From: Lactiplantibacillus pingfangensis
GTDB taxonomy: Bacteria > Bacillota > Bacilli > Lactobacillales > Lactobacillaceae
DNA length: 51,710 bases
Reading direction: 5' to 3'
Assembly (NCBI RefSeq): GCF_005404945.1
Contig: NZ_BJDG01000026.1
Span: forward strand, 1-51,710
The notes below the pieces were generated by a model that saw only the letters and a program-made list of their open reading frames with translations, did no database searches and had not been told where the DNA came from. Each line of letters begins with the position of its first letter. Position 1 is the stretch's first letter. A program made the translations under genes and the position numbers. Shown here piece by piece: positions 6,869-15,686 of this stretch.

Positions 6869-9466
6869 ATGATTAAAACTAACCAAAAACCTAAAGTTGA
6901 AACTGAAGTTGACACACTTGTCCAACGTTCTAAAAAAGCATTAGCGGAATTGAAAACGTATACACAAGCGCAAATTGATGATTTGTGTGAAAAGGTTGCT
7001 GTCGCTGCACTCGATAATCATATGAAATTAGCCAAATTAGCGGTAGAAGAAACTGGACGAGGCGTTGTTGAAGATAAAGCCATTAAGAATATTTATGCTA
7101 GCGAATATATCTGGAATAGCATTCGTCACGATAAAACTGTGGGAATTCTAAAAGATGATGATGAAACCCAGTTGATGGAGATTGCGGAACCAGTCGGAAT
7201 CGTTGCCGGGGTCACGCCGGTGACGAATCCCACGTCAACAGTTGTTTTTAAAGCATTGATTTCATTAAAAGGTCGGAATACGATTATTTTTGGCTTTCAT
7301 CCTCAGGCCCAAAAAGCGAGTTCCGAGGCTGCACGAATTATGCAAAAGGCAATTGCTGCAGCAGGAGGGCCGGCAGATGCAGTCCTTTATATTGAAAAAC
7401 CTAGTATTGATGCGACGAATGCTTTAATGCATCATCCAGATGTAGCGACAATTTTGGCAACCGGTGGTCCTAGCATGGTAACCGCTGCCTATTCATCTGG
7501 CAAGCCAGCTTTAGGTGTTGGCCCTGGTAACGGACCGACATATGTCGAGAAAACAGCAGATATCAAGCAAGCAGTTAATGATATTGTATTATCGAAAACG
7601 TTTGATAATGGGATGATTTGTGCATCGGAAAATAGTGCTGTCATTGACAAAGAAATTTATGCGGCAGTGAAAGCTGAATTTATTCGGCTAGGCTGCTACT
7701 GGGTCAAATCAAAAGATGTTCAAGCTTTGAGTGATGCTGTCATTGATCCAAACCGGCATACTGTTCGAGGGCCAGTGGCCGGGAAATCAGCTTATCAGAT
7801 TGCACAAATGGCTGGATTGGAAGATGTTCCCGTGGATTGCCGTGTATTGATTGCTGAAATTAATGGCGTCGGCGTAAAATTCCCATTATCTGGTGAAAAA
7901 TTATCACCTGTCTTGACTGTTTACAAAGCAGATTCACATGCCTCAGCTTTCAAGCGGTGCAATGAATTATTACACTATGGTGGCTTAGGTCATACTGCGG
8001 GGTTACACACCACAGATGACGATCTTGTTAAAGCTTTTGGGTTAGCAATGCCTGCTTGTCGAATCTTAATTAATACGCCCTCTTCAGTAGGTGGTTTAGG
8101 CAATATTTACAACAATATGACGCCATCGTTAACCTTGGGAACTGGATCATATGGTGGTAACTCAATTTCTCATAACGTCACAGATATGGATCTGATTAAT
8201 ATCAAAACAGTTGCGAAGCGCCGGAATAATATGCAATGGGTCAAGATGCCACCTAAGGTTTACTTTGAACGAAACTCAGTTCAATATTTGGAACACATGG
8301 CTGGAATTAAGAAAGTCTTTATCGTTTGTGATCCTGGGATGGTTGAATTTGGCTATGCAGATCGAGTTACCGCAGTTTTAAATCGGCGACCAGAACCAGT
8401 GGATATTGATATTTTTTCAGAAGTTGAACCAAACCCATCGACTGATACGGTTTACAAAGGTGTTGCCCGCATGAAGGCATTCCATCCCGATACCATTATT
8501 GCATTAGGTGGGGGCTCAGCAATGGATGCAGCGAAAGGCATGTGGCTCTTCTATGAACATCCTGAAGCTTCCTTCTTAGGGGCTAAACAAAAATTCTTAG
8601 ATATTCGGAAACGGACTTATCGTGTACCTGTTGCAAATAAGGTGACATACGTCGGGATTCCAACCACCTCTGGGACGGGTTCAGAAGTCACCCCATATGC
8701 AGTTATTACCGATTCAAAAACGCATGTGAAGTACCCAATTACTGACTATGCTATGCAACCAGATATTGCAATTGTTGATCCACAATTCGTTGAAACGGTG
8801 CCTAAGCGGACGACTGCCTGGACAGGGTTAGATGTCATTACTCATGCGACCGAAGCTTATGTGTCAACGATGGCCTCTGATTTTACTCGCGGCTGGTCAA
8901 TCCAAGCCTTGCAACTGGCTTTTAAATACTTGAAGGCATCCTATGACGGGGACAAATTAGCGCGTGAAAAGATGCATAATGCGTCTACTTTAGCTGGGAT
9001 GGCTTTTGCAAATGCGTTCTTAGGAATTAATCATTCCATTGCGCATAAATTGGGAGGAGAATTCAATCTTCCTCATGGTTTAGCGATTGCCATCACATAT
9101 CCGCAAGTTGTTCGGTATAATGCGGAGATTCCAACTAAACTGGCAATGTGGCCCAAGTATAATCACAATACAGCGTTGGCAGACTATGCTAATATTGCGC
9201 GTGCTGTGGGATTAGCTGGTAAGACGGATGAAGAATTGAAGGAAAGCCTGGTCCAAGCTTATATTGACTTGGCACATTCGATGGACGTGACGCTTTCTTT
9301 GAAGGCTAATCGAGTTGAAAAGGAACACTTTGACGCGACCGTTGATAAGTTAGCTGAGTTAGCCTATGAGGACCAATGTACGACCGCTAATCCACGAGAA
9401 CCATTAATCAGTGAATTGAAGGCTATCATGGAACGTGAATGGGATGGTCAGGGCACTGAAAAATAG
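6869..9466 (+). CDS. adhE: Bifunctional acetaldehyde-CoA/alcohol dehydrogenase
   Basis: An 865-residue fusion of the usual AdhE length. The N-terminal half is an acylating aldehyde dehydrogenase with the catalytic Cys251 in NGMICASENS. The C-terminal half is an iron-dependent alcohol dehydrogenase with the NAD-binding GGGSAMDAAKGMW and the iron-ligand region GINHSIAHKLGGEFNLPHG (about 719-737). It converts acetyl-CoA to ethanol while oxidising two NADH, and forms spirosomes in other bacteria. In heterofermentative pentose metabolism this is an NADH sink, which fits the pentose-phosphate-yielding pathways downstream. The ATG follows ACGGAGGAA. It is monocistronic, with a Rex-like operator upstream and a strong terminator downstream. 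Confidence 0.97.
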   Translation: MIKTNQKPKVETEVDTLVQRSKKALAELKTYTQAQIDDLCEKVAVAALDNHMKLAKLAVEETGRGVVEDKAIKNIYASEYIWNSIRHDKTVGILKDDDETQLMEIAEPVGIVAGVTPVTNPTSTVVFKALISLKGRNTIIFGFHPQAQKASSEAARIMQKAIAAAGGPADAVLYIEKPSIDATNALMHHPDVATILATGGPSMVTAAYSSGKPALGVGPGNGPTYVEKTADIKQAVNDIVLSKTFDNGMICASENSAVIDKEIYAAVKAEFIRLGCYWVKSKDVQALSDAVIDPNRHTVRGPVAGKSAYQIAQMAGLEDVPVDCRVLIAEINGVGVKFPLSGEKLSPVLTVYKADSHASAFKRCNELLHYGGLGHTAGLHTTDDDLVKAFGLAMPACRILINTPSSVGGLGNIYNNMTPSLTLGTGSYGGNSISHNVTDMDLINIKTVAKRRNNMQWVKMPPKVYFERNSVQYLEHMAGIKKVFIVCDPGMVEFGYADRVTAVLNRRPEPVDIDIFSEVEPNPSTDTVYKGVARMKAFHPDTIIALGGGSAMDAAKGMWLFYEHPEASFLGAKQKFLDIRKRTYRVPVANKVTYVGIPTTSGTGSEVTPYAVITDSKTHVKYPITDYAMQPDIAIVDPQFVETVPKRTTAWTGLDVITHATEAYVSTMASDFTRGWSIQALQLAFKYLKASYDGDKLAREKMHNASTLAGMAFANAFLGINHSIAHKLGGEFNLPHGLAIAITYPQVVRYNAEIPTKLAMWPKYNHNTALADYANIARAVGLAGKTDEELKESLVQAYIDLAHSMDVTLSLKANRVEKEHFDATVDKLAELAYEDQCTTANPREPLISELKAIMEREWDGQGTEK

Positions 9467-9505
9467 CTAACAACTATTATTTTTGTGGGTTGTTGACTGA
9501 ATAGT

Positions 9506-9554
9506 AAATAAAGAGCTGTCATTACTATACATTAGTGATGACAGCTCTTTATTT
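9506..9554 (+). terminator. Rho-independent terminator after adhE
   Basis: A 17-bp perfect stem is formed by AAATAAAGAGCTGTCAT and ATGACAGCTCTTTATTT, with T-rich 3' arm. Confidence 0.85.
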
Positions 9555-9873
9555 ATGAAGTGTTTGTTCCTAACGACAAAACGATGGTAGCGATGGTAAT
9601 GATATAAGTAGCATGTTTGAATTTTAGTTTAGAAACCAACAACATAAAGCGCAAACGCTAATAAATGGTCTATCATTAATCACCATTGGTATTATAAGTA
9701 TTTTCAGGGGAATTTGGCAAAACATTATGTAAATGATTATACTAATGATTGTTATCACCAGTTAACTTTAATTTTGTTAGTTATTATTACGGAACTTATA
9801 TTAGTTCCGTTTTTGACGTGTGAAGATAGTTTATTAGCCATTAGTATTATGAATGTAGCCCAGAGGTGATTAT
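9555..9873. other. Intergenic region before PRD regulator
   Basis: About 320 bases of AT-rich sequence with no credible gene on either strand. The only structure I see is a hairpin ACGGAACT-TATATT-AGTTCCGT followed by T4 at 9789-9814, which looks like a short terminator or attenuator about 60 bases before the regulator start. Confidence 0.4.
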
Positions 9874-11825
9874 GTGACAACTAGTAGTGGTATGGGCGAA
9901 CAAGTAAGTAATGACGTTCAAAGAGTTATTGCATATATTTATTCCAAGGATTTAGTGCACTATTCAGAATTAACTAAGTTGTTAGACGTCTCTAGGAAAA
10001 AAGTTCCAAAATATCTTGATTTGGTTGAGGAGGCTCTAAAAGGTACAGATGTTAGACTAATCCGCAAACGTAATGTTGGTATTTATTTTGAAGGTGACTT
10101 TGATAAGTTTAAACAAAAGTTTCAAGATGATGCGCAGTTATTAAATCTTGACGCGGTTGGGCGTGAAAGTCTGATCTTGTTAAAGCTGTTAATTTCAGAT
10201 CATGAAATAACAATGGCACGATTATGTGAACGCTTTTATATTAGTGGAAGCACTTTAGATCGTGATATTAAACAAATCAAAATATCATTAGCCAAGTATC
10301 ATCTGCAACTATTGAGCGATAATCATGGTCTTTATATAAAAGGAGCTGAACGCAATAAGCGCAACATTGCAAGTAAAATCGTTGCTCGATATTGGCGTGA
10401 ATCGGTCAAGGCCAATACTCGGGTAGTTAATTTTCCGAGTTCTTTGAACGAGTTAATAGATAAGGATTCGCTAAAAAAAGTTCAAACAGTTTTGCATGAA
10501 TTGCAAATCAAGACTGGATTAACTTTTACGGAATATCAGTATCAATCACTGCTTATCCATATCTGTATTTCGACGCTACGAATTAAGAATGATCGGTTTC
10601 TACAGGATAGTGATTATGGTGCTAACCAGTTTTGTGAGGAGACCAGAGTACTGGTTAAATTATTGGAGACAACTTTAAAAATTAGTATTCCTGTGACTGA
10701 ACAAGAGTATCTAAATATTCATATTTTAGCTGCGAAAAAGAATCGAATTGAAGTTACTGATTTTGAGCAAAATACCAAGTTAAACACAAAATTGCAAACG
10801 CTTTCTGCGTTTTAACTAATGAGCTGTCAGATTATGACGACCAACTCATCAATGATTTATCAATTCACTTGGAACCGGCATTGCACCGCTTTCAAGTGGG
10901 ATTACAGGCTTTTAATCCCTATACCAAGGAGATTATTAAACTTTATCCTCAATCTTTTGAACTAGCCTTTGAATTAAGTCAAAAGATTGATCAACGATTT
11001 ATGGTCACGATGGATAAGAATGAAATTGCTTATCTAGCACTTCACTTTGAAGCCTTTCTAGAACGTAAACAACCAACAACCAAAGTCAAGAATCTCGTCA
11101 ATATTGTTGTTGTATGTAGCACAGGAATGGGGACTGCACGTTTATTAACGCAAAGGATTCGTCGTTACTTTAATGGTGAAGTTGCAGTTAAACGGGTTAT
11201 CTCGGTGTCAGAGCTATTTAGAACTAAGATTTCAGAGGACTTAATTGTTAGTACATTGCCATTGGATATTCCAAATCAACGGGTTGTAGTGATTGAACCA
11301 TTCTTCAATGAAGCAGAACGGGTCCTTTTGAAGAAACAGATCGATGAAATATTAGGCAAGAAACAACCAACAGTTAATGCGTTTGTGGCATTGTTGAATT
11401 CTCAGCTAATATTTGTTAATCAAACGTTAAATACTCAGCAGGCGGTAATTAACTATGTGGGTGAACATTTGATTACTAAAAAGTTTGCAAAATCTGGAGT
11501 TGTTGAGGCTGCGCTTGAGCGTGAAAAAGTTGCCTCCACAGTTATTGAAAAAGGGTTAGCAGCTATTCCACATACAGCTAGCAAGTATGTTAATAGGTCT
11601 AGTATCTCGATCTTTATTAATCCGGGCGGTATTCAATGGGGCGATGATACTGTAAAGGTTGTCTTCTTCATTGGATTTAGTCAGGAAGATCTAAAAATTT
11701 TGTCGCTAGATGAAGTGTATAAATACTTTGATCGTCTGTTAGCTGCTAAGAAAACAATGAATCAACTTGTTGCCGCTAAGGATGTTACTTCAGTTCAACA
11801 AATAATTAATGAATTTTATAATTAA
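9874..11825 (+). pseudogene. Frameshifted PRD/EIIB/EIIA transcriptional activator
   Basis: Two adjacent reading frames together make one PTS-regulated activator of about 650 residues. The first (GTG at 9874 to TAA at 10815, 313 codons) has two N-terminal HTH regions and the first PRD (ends near NIHILAAKK). The second frame continues without a gap as LTNELSDYDDQLIND..., giving the second PRD, an EIIB-Gat-like domain with CSTGMGTARLL, and an EIIA-fru/mtl-like domain with the IPHT motif. Adding one T to the T4 run at 10810-10813 restores an uninterrupted frame (...LSAFLTNEL...). This is a one-base deletion, either real or a sequencing error. An internal TTG at 10869 could initiate only a truncated product lacking the HTH. 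It sits directly upstream of the ascorbate-like operon and presumably activates it when intact. Confidence 0.85.
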
Positions 11826-11903
11826 AAAACTAATTTTAAGAGGGTGATGCGGCATTCTTATTGGCGTCGCAATCAATATTAATAAAATAAAGGATGGTAA
11901 ATT

Positions 11904-12794
11904 ATGAAAGTATACTTAGTAGGTCTCGGAAAAATGGGTTACAATTTAGCGCTTAACATGAAAGCGCACGGACACCAGGTTGTTGGATTTGATGTTAGTG
12001 CGGACGTGTTAAAAAAAGCAAATGCCGATGGCTTTGAGACAATTGATTCTTTAGACCAATTACAAAAAGACACGGAACGAAAAGTTATTTGGGTGATGCT
12101 ACCAGCTGGTAAAATTACTGATTCAACTTTGCTAAAGCTGGAAAAGCTAGTTTCTGAGAATGATATTGTGATTGATGGCGGCAATTCAGACTATCATGTT
12201 TCCGTTGAACGAGCTAAGGAATTTGCCAACGCTAAGGCCTTCTTTATGGACATTGGGACATCTGGTGGCACATACGGGGCATTACATGGTGCCAGCTTTA
12301 TGGTTGGCGGAGATGAAAGCGCCTACAAATACATTGAGCCATTACTTAAATCCATGGCAGCGGAAGATGGGTTGCTTTATACCGGTAAATCAGGCAGCGG
12401 TCATTACTTGAAAGTTATCCATAACGCAATTTTACATTCAATGATGGAAGTTATTGGTGAAGGGTTTGATTTATTACATGCTAGTCCCTTTGATTATGAC
12501 TTAAAGGATGTAGCTTATACCTGGAATAAGTCAGCATTAATTCGTGGCTGGTTAATGGAATTGATGTATCATGCATTGGATCAAAACAAGAAGCTGGATG
12601 ATGTCAGCACAGTTATTCATTCAAGCAGTGCTTGTGCGGATGCAGTTAAATCAGGAATGGATTTAAATATTCCGGTACCGGCATTCGGACTTTCATTATT
12701 AATGCGTCAAAGAACTCAAAATCAAGAAACTTTTGATGCAAGAGTTATTAACTCTTTGAGAAAGGAGGTTGGCGGTTATCGGCCGGAAGCGTAA
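11904..12794 (+). CDS. 6-phosphogluconate dehydrogenase paralogue lacking catalytic Glu
   Basis: A 296-residue protein of the short (YqeC/GntZ-type) 6-phosphogluconate dehydrogenase branch. The NAD(P)-binding motif VGLGKMGYNLA is at residues 6-16, DGGNSDYH at 91-98, and the substrate motif DIGTSGGTYGALHGASFMVGG at 116-136. The catalytic Lys170, His173 and Asn174 are present (GHYLKVIHN). Residue 177 is Leu in IHNAILHS, whereas the family has Glu (HNGIEYG; Glu190 of the sheep enzyme), the acid that protonates C1 after decarboxylation. This suggests that it oxidises C3 of a 6-phosphohexonate but does not complete the decarboxylation. It is the first gene of the operon with a UlaD-type decarboxylase. 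The ATG follows AAAGGATGG. The role is inferred. Confidence 0.8.
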   Translation: MKVYLVGLGKMGYNLALNMKAHGHQVVGFDVSADVLKKANADGFETIDSLDQLQKDTERKVIWVMLPAGKITDSTLLKLEKLVSENDIVIDGGNSDYHVSVERAKEFANAKAFFMDIGTSGGTYGALHGASFMVGGDESAYKYIEPLLKSMAAEDGLLYTGKSGSGHYLKVIHNAILHSMMEVIGEGFDLLHASPFDYDLKDVAYTWNKSALIRGWLMELMYHALDQNKKLDDVSTVIHSSSACADAVKSGMDLNIPVPAFGLSLLMRQRTQNQETFDARVINSLRKEVGGYRPEA

Positions 12795-13083
12795 GTTATT
12801 TTATTGGTACAACGTGGAACATCAAAAAGGTAGAACTGTATACTGTTGGAACACTTTAATCAGTTATATAAGATTAATCCTAATTTTATCAGGCGTAATT
12901 CTCTGTGTTCAGAATCATTATGTAATTGCGCTACTGGTTGTGCTAGCCTACGGTGTTATTTACTTCTCATACCTTCATAAGAATCACAATATCCTACTTA
13001 AGATTCACCAAAAAGAATCAATTGCAAAAATTACGGGATTCAGATATTCATTTACCCGCCCATTAGAAATATGGGTTAAGTAG
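12769..13083 (+). CDS. Small membrane protein of unknown function
   Basis: I do not recognise a family. The frame of up to 104 codons (TTG at 12769) overlaps the end of the dehydrogenase gene. It encodes a basic N-terminus, two adjacent hydrophobic helices (LISYIRLILILSGVILCV, then YVIALLVVLAYGVIYFSYL) and a basic, polar C-terminal tail ending FTRPLEIWVK. An AAAGGAGG site lies at 12760-12767, too close to the TTG at 12769. GTG at 12814, which would give about 90 residues, is an alternative start without an obvious site. It lies inside the operon on the same strand, which supports it being real. It may be a small membrane accessory of the PTS permease, but there is no direct evidence. Confidence 0.5.
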   Translation: MAVIGRKRKLFYWYNVEHQKGRTVYCWNTLISYIRLILILSGVILCVQNHYVIALLVVLAYGVIYFSYLHKNHNILLKIHQKESIAKITGFRYSFTRPLEIWVK

Positions 13084-13146
13084 AATGCCAGGTGATTATA
13101 GGTAATTGCCAATAGAAAAGGTCTATTAATTGAAGGTAGTGAAATT

Positions 13147-13599
13147 ATGAATGATTTGATAAAAGACAATATTAACTTGCATGCAGACGTGAAAACAAGA
13201 AAAGAAGCGTTATATCAAATGAGCGTCATGCTTGAAAAAAATGACGTCATTAGTGATAAAGATGCCTTTTATGCAGCTGTACTTGATCGTGAGGCGATAG
13301 GCCCTACTGGAATGGAAAATGGCATTGCGATCCCTCACGGTGAATCTGATGTTGTTAAAGATGCAGCTATTGCAGTCTTTAAGACCAACCAAGATTTGAA
13401 ATGGGATAGTTTAGACGGTAAGCCGATTAAATTGATCTTCATGTTGGTTGTTCCGACACAGCATCGAGATGTTAACCATCTGAAGATATTATCGCATCTC
13501 TCAGCAGCTTTAACACATAAAGATGTTCAGCAACAGCTATTAACAGAAAATAATGTAACCGATTTCAAGAAAATATTAGAAAAATCTGGAGGAATGTAA
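13147..13599 (+). CDS. PTS EIIA, fructose/mannitol type
   Basis: A 150-residue EIIA of the fructose-mannitol family. The phosphorylated histidine is His64 in NGIAIPHGES, the standard motif. It receives phosphate from HPr and passes it to the EIIB encoded two bases downstream. Three separate genes (EIIA, EIIB, EIIC) follow each other, as in Fru-family permeases with unlinked domains. A GAAGGTAGTGA ribosome binding site precedes the ATG. Confidence 0.92.
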   Translation: MNDLIKDNINLHADVKTRKEALYQMSVMLEKNDVISDKDAFYAAVLDREAIGPTGMENGIAIPHGESDVVKDAAIAVFKTNQDLKWDSLDGKPIKLIFMLVVPTQHRDVNHLKILSHLSAALTHKDVQQQLLTENNVTDFKKILEKSGGM

Positions 13600-13601
13600 T
13601 T

Positions 13602-13919
13602 ATGAAAATTGTCGGAGTAACAGCTTGTACTGTCGGAATTGCACACACTTATATGGCTCGTGAAAAATTAATTAGCGCAGCTGAAAATTTGGGTATGGAA
13701 GCTCATGTTGAAACCCAAGGGAGTGCAGGAATGGAAAACCAACTTACAGAACAACATATTAAAGACGCCGATATTGTCATTATTGCGGCGGACGTTGCGA
13801 TTACTGGTGAGGATCGTTTCCATGGTAAAGCGGTTGTTAAAGTTCCAACCAATACAGCCATTCAAACGCCTGAAAGTTTATTACGAACAATTCAAAAGAA
13901 GTTGCAAGTCGCCAATTAA
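13602..13919 (+). CDS. PTS EIIB, fructose type
   Basis: A 105-residue single-domain EIIB-fru. The phosphorylated Cys9 lies in the motif TACTVGIAHTYMA, and ETQGSAGMEN follows at the usual distance. It transfers phosphate from EIIA to the incoming substrate at the EIIC. It starts two bases after the EIIA stop with TGGAGGAATG-type spacing, so the two genes are translationally coupled. Confidence 0.93.
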   Translation: MKIVGVTACTVGIAHTYMAREKLISAAENLGMEAHVETQGSAGMENQLTEQHIKDADIVIIAADVAITGEDRFHGKAVVKVPTNTAIQTPESLLRTIQKKLQVAN

Positions 13920-13957
13920 TTTTAGTGATGTTCATAAACTTTAAGGAGTGGTAGGAC

Positions 13958-15022
13958 ATGTATCGGGATATATTTAAAATCGACAACTTAAAAAGACACT
14001 TTTTAAGTGGATTATCTTATATGATTCCTCTTATCATTATGTCTGGGTTTTGTACAGCAATTGCCCGAATTATCGGTGGGACAGATATCAAAGGATCCTT
14101 CTCATATTATTTACTCGCAGCCGGTAATGATGGTTTTACAATTATGATTGCTGTTTTAGCCGCCGGGATTGGCTATTCGATTGCCGGTAAGTCGGCAATT
14201 GCACCCGGACTATTAGGTGGGTATCTGTCAACTGTTGTTAACGCTAGTTTCTTAGGTGGGATTATTGTTGGGATTACATCTGGGATGTTAGTTCTCTGGT
14301 GTAACAGTTGGAAATTGCCGAAGTCAGTTAAGTCGATGGTGCCATTAGTTATTATTCCATTATTGGGCGGGATTTTAGAGACAGTATTGGTAATGTATGT
14401 CATCGGTCCGCCATTGGCTGCATTGACTGGAGCTGCGGTCAAATTCTTTATGGGTATGAATCACGCTTCAAGATTTGTACTTGGTTTTCTACTTGGTAGT
14501 ATGACGGGGTTTGATATGGGCGGTCCCGTTAACAAGATCTCATTTGCGATTGTTACCGCGTTTGCATCATCGGGTGTCTGGGGGCCAGCGGCAGGCAAAA
14601 ATGTTGCTGCAATGGCGCCACCATTGGGAATTGCATTCTCAGTATTATTATTTTCACCACATAAATACACGCAGGCAGATCGTGAAAATGCTAAAGCTGC
14701 AATTATCATGTCAATGTGTCAAGTCACTGAAGGTGCCTTACCGTTTGCCTTTGAAGACCCTGTCAGGGTTGTACCAGCAGTAGTATTAGGATCAGGAATT
14801 GCCGATGGATTGATCTTGTCTTGGGGTGTCACAGTACCATTACTTTCAGGTGGGATCTTTACCATTCCAGTTGCAAGTAATCCATTCCTCTATTTAGCAG
14901 CGTTATTAATTGGTGCTTGCATCACTGGGGTAACGCTTTCCCTAATCAAACCTAAGATCAAGGAAAGTTCTAAAGAAGAAGAAGTTCATGATGATTTAGA
15001 TATTGATATTAATATTGATTAA
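13958..15022 (+). CDS. PTS EIIC, fructose-type permease
   Basis: A 354-residue integral membrane protein with about 9-10 hydrophobic segments. It carries the Fru-family signature FDMGGPVNKISFA (about 186-198) and the TEGALPFAFEDP loop, equivalent to the conserved TEpAIPF segment. The C-terminus is a charged tail rich in Asp and Glu. Fru-family permeases carry fructose, mannitol-like polyols and some sugar acids; the neighbouring ascorbate-pathway enzymes, rather than fructose enzymes, argue for an acidic substrate here. AAGGAGTGG precedes the ATG. Confidence 0.9.
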   Translation: MYRDIFKIDNLKRHFLSGLSYMIPLIIMSGFCTAIARIIGGTDIKGSFSYYLLAAGNDGFTIMIAVLAAGIGYSIAGKSAIAPGLLGGYLSTVVNASFLGGIIVGITSGMLVLWCNSWKLPKSVKSMVPLVIIPLLGGILETVLVMYVIGPPLAALTGAAVKFFMGMNHASRFVLGFLLGSMTGFDMGGPVNKISFAIVTAFASSGVWGPAAGKNVAAMAPPLGIAFSVLLFSPHKYTQADRENAKAAIIMSMCQVTEGALPFAFEDPVRVVPAVVLGSGIADGLILSWGVTVPLLSGGIFTIPVASNPFLYLAALLIGACITGVTLSLIKPKIKESSKEEEVHDDLDIDINID

Positions 15023-15042
15023 AGATTAGGAGATTGTTAGTT

Positions 15043-15681
15043 ATGACTAGACCAAATTTACAAATTGCTTTAGATCAAGATTCTTTGGAAGACGCGCTTG
15101 GAATTGTTAAACAGGCTGGTCCAGAAGTTGATGTTGTTGAAGCCGGAACCATCTTGCAATTACAAGAGGGCGTTAAAGCAGTTAGCTGTTTACGGCATAT
15201 GTTCCCAGATAAGATTGTTGTTTCTGATACTAAGTGTGCTGATGCCGGTGGAACCGTGGCAAAACACAGTAAGGACGCTGGGGCCGATTGGATGACGATG
15301 ATTTGTTGTGCAACGATTCCAACGATGCAAGCAGCCAAGAAAGAACTGAATGACTTACAAGTTGAATTATATGGTGATTGGACTTGGGATCAAGCTAAGA
15401 AGTGGCGTGAGATTGGGATTGATCAGGCTGTCTATCATCAAAGTCGGGATGCTTTATTAGCTGGTGAAGTCTGGGGCGAAAAAGATTTATCAGTTGTTAA
15501 AAAACTAATTGATATGGGCTTTAAAGTTTCAGTTACTGGTGGCTTAACCGTTGATACCTTAAAACTCTTTAAAGGTGTGCCTGTCTTTACATTTATTGCT
15601 GGTCGAGCAATTACTGGTCAAGATGATCCTCATGCTGCTGCTAAGGCATTACGGGACGAAATTACCAAGTATTGGGGTTGA
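15043..15681 (+). CDS. ulaD: 3-keto-L-gulonate-6-phosphate decarboxylase
   Basis: A 212-residue member of the OMP decarboxylase superfamily. Glu33, Asp62, Lys64 and Asp67 (VVSDTKCADAGG) match the catalytic residues of E. coli UlaD at the same numbers, and YHQSRDALLAG holds the His and Arg that distinguish keto-gulonate-phosphate decarboxylase from hexulose-phosphate synthase. It converts 3-keto-L-gulonate-6-P to L-xylulose-5-P with Mg2+. I start at the ATG at 15043, nine bases after AGGAG. It is followed five bases later by the 3-epimerase. The C-terminal phosphate-binding motifs VSVTGGL and AGRAITG are intact. Confidence 0.93.
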   Translation: MTRPNLQIALDQDSLEDALGIVKQAGPEVDVVEAGTILQLQEGVKAVSCLRHMFPDKIVVSDTKCADAGGTVAKHSKDAGADWMTMICCATIPTMQAAKKELNDLQVELYGDWTWDQAKKWREIGIDQAVYHQSRDALLAGEVWGEKDLSVVKKLIDMGFKVSVTGGLTVDTLKLFKGVPVFTFIAGRAITGQDDPHAAAKALRDEITKYWG

Positions 15682-15686
15682 GATAA

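Noticed and set aside
10801-10816. Programmed -1 frameshift in the PRD regulator
   Set aside because: No standard X-XXY-YYZ slippery heptamer with downstream structure is visible; a simple one-base loss in the T run explains the split better.
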